A program made the translations under genes and the position numbers. Positions 33,066 through 41,858 of a stretch of DNA of 42,052 bases are shown here, piece after piece. The DNA is from an uncultured Clostridium sp. GTDB taxonomy: Bacteria; Bacillota; Clostridia; TANB77; CAG-508. Numbering within the stretch: the first letter of the stretch is position 1; each line of letters opens with the position of its first letter. Where the stretch lies: positions 1-42,052 of the forward strand of contig CAOKGO010000015.1 of assembly GCA_948468045.1 (NCBI GenBank), read 5' to 3'. Below the pieces are notes generated by a model. The model did no database searches. It saw only the letters and a list, made by a program, of their open reading frames with translations, and was not told where the DNA came from.

Positions 33066-34514
33066 TTATTTTTCCTTTCCTTTTTGTATTTTTAATAAAT
33101 TATTGGTAACTATTGCATTATAAGCCATAATTAAAACAATTCCCCAAAACATTACCATACCAAAGCTACTAATAGGCATCCAATTTATAAAACAGAATGT
33201 AATTGCTGTAATAATAATTGGTATTATTTCTATAAAGAAACCTTGATAGATTTTTTCTTGCTTTGCTTTTACTATTTTTGTTACTAAAATATAGTTTAGT
33301 ATTAAAATAACTGCTATTGCTAGAAATCCTTCTATTGATAATACTACATTTGTATAACGTAATACTATACTAAATACAGATATAAATCCAATATATGAAA
33401 TAACTCCGAATATTCCTTGTACTTTATTTTTAATAATTAATACTATTAATAATATTGTGATAATAGCTATTATTGTATATATTGCAATTGCTATTTGTTC
33501 ATCTGTTACTTCTGATAATATATATTGATTTTCTTCTAAATTATATTTTACTGGTATATTTCCTGTATCTAACAAATTTGCTATATTAGAAGCTTGTTCA
33601 ATACTATTTTGCAAACTTTTTTGATCTGTTGTGCTTCCACCCATTGATAATTGTAATTTTCCAGTTTTTATTGGGTCTTCAAAACTAGTTGACATTATTT
33701 CATTGTCATCTATTTGCATTGTAATTTTCTTTTCGTTTGTTTTTGTTTCTTCGTTATTTTCTGTTCCATCTGTTGTTGTGTTCTCTGTTATTTCTGCATT
33801 GTTTTGTGTTTCTTCTGTTGATGTTTGTGTTTCACTTTCATCTTTTGGTGTTTCTTCTGCTTTTACATATTTTTCACTTATTTCTTCTAATTTTTTACTA
33901 CCATCTTTGTTAAATTCTATATCTAAATATACAGTTGTTCCTGCTGTTGTTCCACTACTATTAGATCCATACATTACTCTTGCTCTTTTTATATCATTAT
34001 TGTCCATTAAAACTTCTTTTGTTTCACTATCTATTATCTCAAACTTTCCTGTTGAGCTAAGGTTACTTATAACCCTGTCTGTATTTTTATTTTCTGTAAG
34101 TTCTACTGCAATTGTTCCTGATTGCTCATCTAACTTAATAATATAATTTTGAACTCCTGATTTTTCTAACCTTTTTTCTATAATCTCTTTAGTTTTTTTG
34201 TAATTTTCTAAAGTTTTTACTTCTTCACTATTATTAGGTTTTTCTTCTTTTACATATCCTTTTTGTGCAATTTCCTCATCTGTTAAATTTGTACTATCTT
34301 CTACAACTTTTCCTTCTGAGTCTTTTATAGTTGTTGTGTTTTCATTATTTACTACAAACCTAATGCTTCTAGAGCCTCGTAAATCCATTCCATATGAATA
34401 ATCTTTTACTTGATTTTCCATTCTATTTTGTACTTTTGTATATACTCCAAAAAAAGCTACCATTGTGATTACTGCAATTAATAAAGTAATAGTTAATATT
34501 TTTATTTTTTTCAT
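33066..34514 (-). CDS. secD: SecD-like protein translocase subunit
   Basis: 482 residues. First helix 5-25, then YGMDLRGSRSIRF corresponding to the SecD D1 motif, an external domain with KTKEIIEKRLEKSGVQNYII and TGKFEI, a Ser/Thr/Glu-rich insert of about 60 residues (around 215-275), and a C-terminal membrane domain of five or six helices. The insert and drift in D4-D6 motifs are unusual. Middle gene of HD-secD-secF, an order common in Clostridia. Confidence 0.85.
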   Translation of the reverse strand: MKKIKILTITLLIAVITMVAFFGVYTKVQNRMENQVKDYSYGMDLRGSRSIRFVVNNENTTTIKDSEGKVVEDSTNLTDEEIAQKGYVKEEKPNNSEEVKTLENYKKTKEIIEKRLEKSGVQNYIIKLDEQSGTIAVELTENKNTDRVISNLSSTGKFEIIDSETKEVLMDNNDIKRARVMYGSNSSGTTAGTTVYLDIEFNKDGSKKLEEISEKYVKAEETPKDESETQTSTEETQNNAEITENTTTDGTENNEETKTNEKKITMQIDDNEIMSTSFEDPIKTGKLQLSMGGSTTDQKSLQNSIEQASNIANLLDTGNIPVKYNLEENQYILSEVTDEQIAIAIYTIIAIITILLIVLIIKNKVQGIFGVISYIGFISVFSIVLRYTNVVLSIEGFLAIAVILILNYILVTKIVKAKQEKIYQGFFIEIIPIIITAITFCFINWMPISSFGMVMFWGIVLIMAYNAIVTNNLLKIQKGKEK

Positions 34515-34588
34515 TTTTAATTCCCATTCCTTCCCTAAATGTTAATTTTCTCTTTTCCCTTTTGCTTATAATTACTACTTTTAATTTG

Positions 34589-35249
34589 TTATAATAACTT
34601 TGTGTCATTAATTACTAATTCAAACCATATTTTTAAATATTTTGCTGCATATTTGCTCATCATTGTTCTGTCCATAAAAATCTCAAAATAATCTAATACA
34701 GGACATATTTTAGTATCAATATTTAGACTTAAAATTGCTTTTCTGTCTTTGTTATCAATTTTTAATTCAGCATCTGTTACTGCATAATTTACTCTGTCAT
34801 GAATATCAAATGTTGATAGATTTGTATTGCAAACTCTATTTCTATGCACATCTGATTTGTCTGCTAAAATCAATGCCGCTGATATGTCACTAATAGCTGT
34901 TCCTGTTTGTTCATCATGGTTGCCTATTGCCATCATGATTTCAGTTCTTTCTTCTACTGGCATTCCCATGTCTTTTAAAATGTTGTAAGCTAAAATTGCA
35001 CCACTATGTGCATGGTCAACTCGATTTACACAGTTTCCAATATCATGTAAATATCCTGCTATTTTAACAAGCTCAATTGTTCGCTTTGGATAGTTAAGCG
35101 TTTCTAATATTTGACCTGCTCTTTGCGAAACAATAGAAATATGTCTGTGACTATGTTCTGTATATCCGAAGTCCATCTAGTTGTTTTTGTGCCCCTAAAA
35201 TCAAGGCTTCAACTTCTTTATTTTCTATGACATCTTGTAATTGTATCAT
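34589..35249 (-). CDS. HD-domain phosphohydrolase, one CGG +1 frameshift
   Basis: An ATG at 35249 with GGAGG upstream begins MIQLQDVIENKEVEALILGA and runs 27 codons to CTT CGG ATA (CGG at 35168-35166), then stops five codons later. Skipping C gives GYTEHSHRHISIVSQRAG and 193 codons including the HD motif YLHDIGNCVN, HAHSGA and GNHDEQ. Total about 219 residues, as in full-length relatives. A start at 35176 would need no shift but has no ribosome site. Cytosolic metal phosphohydrolase, substrate unknown, first in the secDF operon. Confidence 0.85.
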
Positions 35250-35328
35250 ATAATTTTGCCTCCTATTTTAACCTTTTATAATTTTACCCTAAAATGTAAA
35301 AAATATCAACCATTTTTTAAATTTTTTT

Positions 35329-35435
35329 GAGACAGTAGGGACAGGTCTGATTTGTCTCAAAATAAACTTATTATAAAATTATACAACTACTATAAATTCT
35401 ATCTTGAGACAAATCAGACCTGTCCCTACTGTCTC
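35329..35435. repeat. Perfect 32-bp inverted repeat (GAGACAG/CTGTCTC)
   Basis: Left arm begins GAGACAGTAGGGACAGGTCT, right arm is its exact complement for 32 bases, with a 43-base AT-rich spacer. Each arm is itself a small palindrome (GAGACA...TGTCTC). Related to the hairpin at 9910. Probably a bidirectional terminator or a small mobile palindrome. Confidence 0.85.
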
Positions 35436-35444
35436 AAAAAATTA

Positions 35445-35471
35445 GTGCAAATTAATAAAATTAATTTGCAC
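35445..35471 (-). terminator. Terminator of the TasA-like operon
   Basis: GTGCAAATTAAT / ATTAATTTGCAC stem followed by TAATTTTTT on the minus strand, ten bases after the last gene. Confidence 0.85.
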
Positions 35472-35480
35472 AGGTATCAT

Positions 35481-36063
35481 TTATTCATACAGTGATTTTC
35501 CAATAGCATAAATTGTAAAATCATATTTTCCAATAGTTTGTCCATCTTTTGTATCTTGCTTATCTTCTAATTCATTTTCTTCATATTTCCATTCCCAATT
35601 TATTACGATCCTCTTATTTTTACTTATTTCCCCTTGCAATTCAGATTGCATATCTTCTAATTTTTCATACTTTCTATCCTTTCCACTAATTTGAAATTTT
35701 AAATTTTTGGGTTTGGTTGTTTTGTTTTCAAATTTTATTTCATAATAAGTTTTCTCATTTGTTTCTAATAATATTTCAAAATCTCCTTTTGTACCGTGGT
35801 GCTATTTTTCCTTGCACTAATGTTTCTTTTTTTATAGTATCTGTCAATCTAATATCTTTAAAATCCACTTTTGTATAATCTACTTTAAATTTATATTGTT
35901 GACGATTTATTTTTTCTTTGGTTCCTTGATCGGAAGAAAATAATTTGAAAAAAATAAGTTCATCTTGAAATTCTCTTTTTGTTTTTTTTATGTTTTGAAA
36001 GAAAATAATACATAGAATTATAATAATTATGATTAAAATGATTTTTCTTTTTTGTTTCTTCAA
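35481..36063 (-). CDS. TasA-like protein C, one CGG +1 frameshift
   Basis: TTG start, N-terminal membrane helix (about 8-24), then KVDYTKVDFKDI. The frame reads VQGKIAP CGG (codon 90, 35796-35794) and stops five codons later. Skipping C gives GTKGDFEILLETNEKTYYEI and 104 further codons, including INWEWEYEEN and KYDFTIYAIGKSLYE. Full product about 193 residues. The paralogue at 36726 has KIAPGTEGKF and WHWDYET, so glycine is expected exactly at the CGG. A secreted fibre-related or accessory matrix protein by analogy with TasA. Confidence 0.8.
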
Positions 36064-36081
36064 TTTATTTTTGTTTCTCCT

Positions 36082-36592
36082 TTACCCTTTTTCTTGTTCT
36101 GAATGTACTTTTATTTGTACATCCTGCAAAATGTCTTTTATAGAATAATTTTGGGTTTTATCATAAATAATTTCCAATTGATAACTATCCTCTTGCATAT
36201 TTTCCATTTGTAATTTCATGTTTTCTGTTTTGTTATTTGTCAATTGAATTTCTTTTTCATCTTTATATAACTTAAAAGATATTGCTTTTTCTTTTGGAGA
36301 TAAAATTTCAATATTATAAGACAAATCTATTCCGTGTAATTTTTCCATCTTCTTTATAGTTTTTTACTTTAAAGTCATAGTATTCTTTTTGTTTTTTTCC
36401 ATTTACTTCTACTATTGGACTATTTTCTACAATTAAAATTGGTTCTGCTATTTTAGCTTTTGTTTCTAGAATTGTGTTGCTATATTCTTTTCCCATACTA
36501 TATCCAGAAAAGAACAAAGCTATTATTATTCCACTTAAAAAAATAAGTATTATTCCTCTTTTGTGTTTTTTTATTGCCTTTTCCTTGTTCAT
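36082..36592 (-). CDS. TasA-operon protein B, one CGG +1 frameshift
   Basis: Starts MNKEKAIKKHKRGIILIFLS (GGGAGG site), membrane helix about 13-32, then VENSPIVEVNGKKQKEYYDF and NYKEDGKIT CGG (codon 87, 36334-36332). The unshifted frame ends five codons later. Skipping C gives GIDLSYNIEILSPKEKAISF and 83 codons to VHSEQEKG. Total about 170 residues. The ATG near 36348 that would start the second half alone has no ribosome site. Function unknown; membrane-anchored, external, in the TasA-like operon. Confidence 0.8.
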
Positions 36593-36725
36593 TCACTCCT
36601 CCCTAAAATTGATATTTTTTGTATGGACAAGTGTTTTTTCTTGTCCTCACTTAGAATAGAATAAATACATTAGCCAATACTTTTCAGATTATACATTTCC
36701 AAAATTCCTATTCTTCATGAAATCT

Positions 36726-37316
36726 TTAAGCCTCTTCTGGTTGTAGTTGTTGAGCTCTAACAATTACATCAAAAGTAAATTCTTCTGCATTTTTTGCATC
36801 TTCTGTATCAATTATATCGCCTGCTTCTATTCCGTCGCCATTATCTGTTTCATAATCCCAATGCCATTCAATTGTGTTTGTTTGTACAGCACTATATGTA
36901 TTCCCAACATTTATAGATTCTGATAATACTGTACTTAGCTCATTTGCTTGAAATTTATTGCCTGCAAATATAAAATATAAATTTCTTGGTGCTGAACTTG
37001 ATTTTTCTATCGAAATTGTATACCAAATTCTAACTTCTGAATCTCTTGCATCTACTACAATATTAAATTTCCCTTCTGTTCCAGGTGCAATTTTACCATC
37101 TGCTAATGTTACAGGATTGTAACTTGTTGAATTTAAAGAAATAGTTTGTCTTTCTTCTGTTGAACCATTTACTTTAAAGTTCCATGTTGCAACATCTAAG
37201 GTTCCTGTAGTTGTTATTTGTGTTACATATTTTGAATAACTTTGCCCTCCTATAAAGGATAATAGTATAATAGATAAAATAGCCATAACTAATAATGCCT
37301 TTTTCTTTTTACTCAA
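36726..37316 (-). CDS. TasA/CalY-like secreted matrix protein A
   Basis: 196 residues, TTG start with AGGAGG. Signal segment MSKKKKALLVMAILSIILLS, then SKYVTQITTTGTLDVATWNF, the start typical of SipW-processed TasA-like proteins. Key motif LADGKIAPGTEGKFNIVVDA, then WYTISIEKS, WHWDYETDN and a C-terminal EFTFDVIVRAQQ. Such proteins form fibres in biofilm matrix. No SipW signal peptidase gene is in the window. First gene of a three-gene operon with B and C; the only one of the three with no CGG. Confidence 0.8.
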   Translation of the reverse strand: MSKKKKALLVMAILSIILLSFIGGQSYSKYVTQITTTGTLDVATWNFKVNGSTEERQTISLNSTSYNPVTLADGKIAPGTEGKFNIVVDARDSEVRIWYTISIEKSSSAPRNLYFIFAGNKFQANELSTVLSESINVGNTYSAVQTNTIEWHWDYETDNGDGIEAGDIIDTEDAKNAEEFTFDVIVRAQQLQPEEA

Positions 37317-37761
37317 TAAGCATTCCTCCTTTCTGTTTCTATTTTTTGTTTTGGATAATTTTCGATTAAATTTCTGAATGAAATTTTTTGAATGAAAATA
37401 AAATTTTGAAAATGTAAATTTATTATAATTCCATTTCTTGGATTTGTCAACAATTTTTCATCGCAGTTTTCGACACTTTTTGCATTTTTGCTATTTTTAA
37501 ACTATCAAATTACTTTTAGTTTACTATTAATTCCTTATCTTTTTTTGCTAATGAAAATTGTACAGTAATTTTATGTGAAACCAATTTATACATTAGAACT
37601 TCAGAGAACTTTCATATAATATAAAATATTATATTTTAAAAATATCAAAACTAATATATTTTTTATTTGACTTTTCCATTATTTTACAGTATAATAATAT
37701 ATATCTTCTAATTTTTTATTTCTTTATTTTCCCAATTAGTAATTTTTACTATAGAACAATA
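37317..37761. other. Intergenic region with a decayed three-hairpin copy
   Basis: No gene seen. 37540-37624 aligns with the 37762 element: GAAAATTGTACAGTAATTTT, GTGAAACCAATTTATAC, then AGAACTTCAGAGAACTTTCATATAATATAA. The remainder is AT-rich upstream DNA of the divergent TasA-like and secreted-protein genes. Confidence 0.5.
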
Positions 37762-37900
37762 GTGGGCTGTTTAATATTTACTAACTTTTAATGTATAGCA
37801 TTCAGCCCACGTTTAATTGTTCGTCCGCGAAAATTGCAAAACAATTTTCTGTGGAACGCTTTATATTATAGAAGTTCGGAGAACTTTCATATAATATAAC
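37762..37900 (+). repeat. Diverged three-hairpin element with compensatory stems
   Basis: Same plan as 1-521 but with different stems: GTGGGCTG/CAGCCCAC, GAAAATTG/CAATTTTC, and TATTATAGAAGTTC/GAACTTTCATATAATA. Linkers TTGTTCGTCCGC and GTGGAACG are kept. Stems changed on both sides, which indicates selection for pairing. Confidence 0.85.
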
Positions 37901-37949
37901 AAAAAAAGTCAGTATGACTTTTCTAAAAAAATTGAAAGGAGGCAATTTA

Positions 37950-39263
37950 TTGCACAAAATAATAAAATTTTTTATTTCTTTTTTATTGGCTCTATGTTTA
38001 TTTATGACATTTCCAACTGTATTTGCAAAATATGTAATTGAAGATATTCACACAGTTGCTAAATTAGATATTGATAGATGTAAACCAAAAATAACTCTTA
38101 CTGATATTGTTACTTCTAATAGTGGGTATTCTACATATGCTAACAAAAAACATACTATTTCAGGACATATTAAAATAACTGAAAAAAATATTATTAGAAA
38201 TGATTTTTCTTTAGATAATATTAAAATATTGGTTTCAGATAAGGTAATTGATCCTTACTTTAAAACTTTTTCTTTAGTTTCTGATGATGGTACTGAAAAA
38301 GTCTATGAATTTTCTTTTACTAATACAACAACAGACGGTTCCTTAGTAATTTTTATTCCCAAAAGTGTTGTTGAGGATAAATCTGGACAAGTAAATGATG
38401 AAACACATCTTTTTACTGGTATTTATATTGATAACACCCCACCTGTTGCAACTTTTAATGAGATTGCAAGTATTGATAATAAATCAAAAGCAGAAATATC
38501 TGCAAATGAAACAATTAGACCTTTATCTGGTTGGAATATTTCTGATGACTATAAGGTTTTAACTAAAGAATTTAATAATTATGTCTCTTATTCACTTCCT
38601 ATTGTAGATTGGGCTGAAAATTCTTCTGAAGTATTAATTGATATAAAAAATGCCACTAATATTATTCTTCAATATGGAAGTTCTGATGATTATAGCAGAC
38701 AAACTCTTGTATCTAGTGGTTCTATTTCTTCCCCTAATACCATTTCTTCTAATTCTATTTGTAAAACAGAAGCTATTTTTTTTAAATTAGGTGGTAATAT
38801 TCCCTCTTCTTCTTTACAAGCAAGATGCTATGTCTACACACATTGGGGAAATGGCACTTCAACATCATGTTATTATTCTGAACTAATGTATTATCATGGC
38901 TACAACCCATGGTTTGACTATAATTCTCGAAATAATACTTTATATAAAGGAAATGTGTTTACTCAATTAGGTGGTACTGGAGTAAATTATTCTAGAAATA
39001 TAACTTCTTCTCTTTATATTCCACCAGATATTGCTAGTAAGTATTTATATGGTATTTCTGGCATTCAATTTAAGTTGAATAACTCTCCTGATCTTTCAGT
39101 TGTTTATCAAGTTTATGTAAAAGGAAAAGCTTGGATAAAAGCGGTATCTGATGGTGAAGAAGCTTTTTATGATCATACAATGCCAATTTCTGCTTTTCGA
39201 ATTAATATTGTTCCAAAGTCCGAAAAACACCGTTTAATTGATTATTGGAACAAAGATGTATGA
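37950..39263 (+). CDS. Secreted protein with Ig-like domains
   Basis: About 438 residues from TTG at 37950 (AAAGGAGG eight bases upstream); an ATG at 37914 lies in a terminator-like hairpin and is not believed. Signal peptide HKIIKFFISFLLALCLFMTF...FAKY, then KYVIEDIHTVAKLDID. Beta-rich region with YIDNTPPVATF, an Ig-like domain boundary, followed by a Tyr, Ser and Gly-rich domain of about 200 residues with few recognisable features. No wall anchor. Probably a surface or matrix protein; the N-terminal start resembles that of TasA-operon proteins. Confidence 0.7.
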   Translation: MHKIIKFFISFLLALCLFMTFPTVFAKYVIEDIHTVAKLDIDRCKPKITLTDIVTSNSGYSTYANKKHTISGHIKITEKNIIRNDFSLDNIKILVSDKVIDPYFKTFSLVSDDGTEKVYEFSFTNTTTDGSLVIFIPKSVVEDKSGQVNDETHLFTGIYIDNTPPVATFNEIASIDNKSKAEISANETIRPLSGWNISDDYKVLTKEFNNYVSYSLPIVDWAENSSEVLIDIKNATNIILQYGSSDDYSRQTLVSSGSISSPNTISSNSICKTEAIFFKLGGNIPSSSLQARCYVYTHWGNGTSTSCYYSELMYYHGYNPWFDYNSRNNTLYKGNVFTQLGGTGVNYSRNITSSLYIPPDIASKYLYGISGIQFKLNNSPDLSVVYQVYVKGKAWIKAVSDGEEAFYDHTMPISAFRINIVPKSEKHRLIDYWNKDV

Positions 39264-39264
39264 T

Positions 39265-39632
39265 TTATCTTTTATTTACTCCAATAATTCCACCTAAAAT
39301 CCCAAATATCATTCCAACAGCAATCATAATAATACTTTGCATATTTAATCCAAATTTCCAATTTAAAATACTAGAAATCAAATAAATTGTAAGAATATAT
39401 AATCCGTCCTATTAAACCACCATTTAATAAACCATTTTTTTTGATTTTCATGTTTCCGAGTAGAGCTTCCTATTAGGATACTAATTGCTGTTATTACAAT
39501 AATAACAGGATTTATGATGTTTTCGCTTACATTTGTATATGTAAGAACAATTGCAAAAACTAACAATAATATTAGGCTAGCTAATAATGCTATTCCTACA
39601 CCTTTTGCTATATTAGTTATTGTATTTTCCAT
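39265..39632 (-). CDS. TIGR04086 family membrane protein, two CGG +1 frameshifts
   Basis: Starts MENTITNIAKGVGIALLASL with AAGGAAGG. 58 codons to SST CGG (39458-39456). Skipping C gives GNMKIKKNGLLNGGLIG, 17 codons, then a second CGG (39406-39404). Skipping C again gives GLYILTIYLISSILNWKFGL and IMIAVGMIFGILGGIIGVN, 46 codons to the stop. The result is a four-helix protein of about 122 residues with the family's NGGLIGxLY and GILGGIIGVN motifs. Without the shifts both C-terminal helices are lost. Function of the family is unknown. Confidence 0.85.
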
Positions 39633-40333
39633 TTTACTATCATTCCTTCCTTATAATACGAATCGGTTTTTAACCTTAATTTTCCTTACTTTTTATTTCA
39701 TTTATATGTTCTAAAAAATAAAAAAAGAACTGGATAAGTATAAAACCTATCCAGTTTTTAATTTTGGTTCTATGATGGTTAGAATGGATAGAAAAAGAAA
39801 GAATAGTGCATTTATCGAAATACATGATAAAATATTTTTGTTTAGAAAATACTTTATTTGGCAATTAGTTGTTTTACTATTAATGAAAACCAAGACATTG
39901 ACAAAGAGTAGTCTTTTGGGATGGATGGAGACCTTTATTTTATTTTTCTACAGTTGCATCTCATATTTAGACACTTTTTCAAAAAGAAAGTCATAAGCAT
40001 ATTATTTGCTTAAAACCTTCTTTTCCTTTATTTTTCATCTTCACACTTTTTCCATATTGCAAAAAAGCATTCCTTTTTATATAATTTACTTATAAATAAC
40101 GACATATACAAAGGAGGAATGCTTTTATGAAATCTTTTTATAATCAATAAAAAATTTTACGTAAAAAATAAACACACTTATCATCTTAAAATTTGTGATG
40201 TTCGTAAGCATAAAGGCAAATGGATTTTTTCTATTTCAAATCCTATATATTACTACTTTCTATCAATTCTGTTTGGATATCAGTTAAAATACTTCGCATT
40301 ATTTTTGAGTATTGGTTTTCACAGAGTTCAGTT
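39633..40333. other. Region without a confident gene
   Basis: Contains a strong hairpin AACTGGATA/TATCCAGTT at 39728-39756 with T-runs on both sides. Frames at 39772-39996 show no family. At 40127 an ATG follows AAAGGAGG, but the frame ends after seven codons (MKSFYNQ); a +1 frame then stays open for about 65 codons. The ribosome site there can pair with AAAAGCATTCCTTT at 40066. Possibly a gene remnant. Confidence 0.4.
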
Positions 40334-41629
40334 TTACATAACATAGAGTGCTAGACGGAAAGAATAGTTGCTATTGGCACGGCCATAGTCGTTGCCACGG
40401 TTAGAAGCCGAATAGCTGCTGATGCAACTGCCACCCCTAAAGACAAACGGAATGTCGGTGTTGTAGGTATTTTTTTCAGCTACATATTCACATGCACTTC
40501 CTTCTAAATCATAAATATTACACACTCTATCTGCTTCATTATTTCCTGCTACTGTTACTCTACTTCCTACATGTCTACTACTATCTGTTTTTGTTACATT
40601 ATAAGTTTTATTTGTTCCGTCTAATCGTGGTTTGCTAGAAATAAATGCCATTGTCATATCCCACTGTATTCCTGATATTAATGCACTTTTTACATGTGTA
40701 TTACTTGCATACATTGTTTTTGCTGTTGTTTTTGCTGTTTCTTGTGTAATACTAATCCATACAGCTACTCCTTTTTTACTTACCAATGTATTAGTTCTTT
40801 CAGTTCCTGCCTCATATCTTGATATATAAAATCCTTTTGCATTCCTTACAGCTGTTTCTTCATCTGTTATGCCATTCGGTAAATAATCGGTATCATTATA
40901 TGCTTTTGATGAAATACCTGTATTTGCATAAGTTGTATTTCTTTTATATTCTGTTTCATCTGCTACTGGTATCCATACAAATTGATTTCCTACATTTTCT
41001 GTATCATTTGCAACATCTGAAATAACTAATCCCTCTGATATATCATCTAAACCTGGCACAATTGCAAACCCTACTGGAATTATAGCAGTTCCATTTTTTG
41101 TGTATGTTTTATTTTTGTCTCCTGTTACAATTTCTCCTGACTGTATTTCATTAACTATTGGTGGTGTTGGTGTGTCTCCTCCACCTGAAGTATTTCCACC
41201 TGTTATATTATTTCCAGTTGTGTTCCCAGCTACAGTATTATTTCCATCTCCTGTTGAAGTTTTTCCAATATAGTCATCTAATTTTCCTTCTATTAAATAT
41301 CCTAAATATGTGTGAACTGCCCCTGTTTCTTTGTTTACTTTGCTTTCATCACTTATTACTTTGTTATTTATCAATTCTGTTATTACATCATCTATTGTAG
41401 GGTTTCTATGCTTTTGTTCTGCTTTTATTATTGCTAGTTCTATTTGTTCTTCTAATGATGCTACTTCTGTTAATTCTTTGGCTGTTTTTGCCTCTTTTAT
41501 TAGTCCCTTTTCTCCTGTTAGTCCTACTACTGTTACTCCTGCTAATATTAGTAAAATTATTACCGTTATAACAAGTGCTACTAAGGTTATACCCTTGTTT
41601 GCTTTTTTTATTTCTCTTATATTTTTCAT
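40334..41629 (-). CDS. Pilin-like protein with C-terminal FGE/C-type-lectin domain, likely DGR target
   Basis: About 431 residues. The N terminus has a type IV prepilin-like cleavage and helix (NKGITLVALVITVIILLILA). A Gly/Asn/Thr linker lies near 125-160. The C-terminal half is a formylglycine-enzyme-type C-lectin fold: FVWIPVADETEYKR, GFYISRYEAGTE, IYDLEGSACEYV, FRGGSCISSYSASNRGNDYG and a last FRLAL. The final 100 bases are much richer in GC and Asn/Ser/Tyr codons than the rest, as in variable regions of diversity-generating retroelements. No reverse transcriptase is in the window. ATG at 41629 follows GGGAGG. Confidence 0.8.
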   Translation of the reverse strand: MKNIREIKKANKGITLVALVITVIILLILAGVTVVGLTGEKGLIKEAKTAKELTEVASLEEQIELAIIKAEQKHRNPTIDDVITELINNKVISDESKVNKETGAVHTYLGYLIEGKLDDYIGKTSTGDGNNTVAGNTTGNNITGGNTSGGGDTPTPPIVNEIQSGEIVTGDKNKTYTKNGTAIIPVGFAIVPGLDDISEGLVISDVANDTENVGNQFVWIPVADETEYKRNTTYANTGISSKAYNDTDYLPNGITDEETAVRNAKGFYISRYEAGTERTNTLVSKKGVAVWISITQETAKTTAKTMYASNTHVKSALISGIQWDMTMAFISSKPRLDGTNKTYNVTKTDSSRHVGSRVTVAGNNEADRVCNIYDLEGSACEYVAEKNTYNTDIPFVFRGGSCISSYSASNRGNDYGRANSNYSFRLALYVM

Positions 41630-41829
41630 CAACTAAATCCTCCCATATTTCTTTTGTTCTAATATAAAATTTTTATTATTATTTACTTCTTTTAAAATTA
41701 GTATACATTGCTTTTCAATTTGTTGTATTATATGAAATCAACTACATTTCACTTATACTTAAATAAGAGTTTTATTTCAATTTAAATTGTTATACTATTT
41801 TCAAAATAGTTTTAATAATTTCTTTGATT

Positions 41830-41858
41830 ATTTTATCAATAATTATTTTGGTTGTCAA
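41830..41858 (-). promoter_or_regulatory. Promoter of the pilin-like gene
   Basis: TTGACA (41858-41853), 17 bases, TAAAAT (41835-41830). It gives a leader of nearly 200 bases before the start; nothing else was recognised in 41633-41935. Confidence 0.75.

Noticed and set aside
36082..36348. Independent 88-residue gene in the TasA-like operon
   Set aside because: Its ATG lies inside the upstream frame with no ribosome site, and the sequence continues the upstream protein after the CGG.
25245..39458. CGG simply reassigned to another amino acid in frame
   Set aside because: After each CGG the original frame runs into a stop or unrelated sequence; only the +1 frame matches the family, so one base must be skipped or read within the codon.
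39772..39996. 74-residue plus-strand ORF
   Set aside because: No ribosome site, no recognisable family, composition like surrounding non-coding DNA.
40127..40350. Further +1 frameshift gene after MKSFYN
   Set aside because: The break is at CAA TAA, not CGG, and the continuing frame matches no family I know; probably a remnant.
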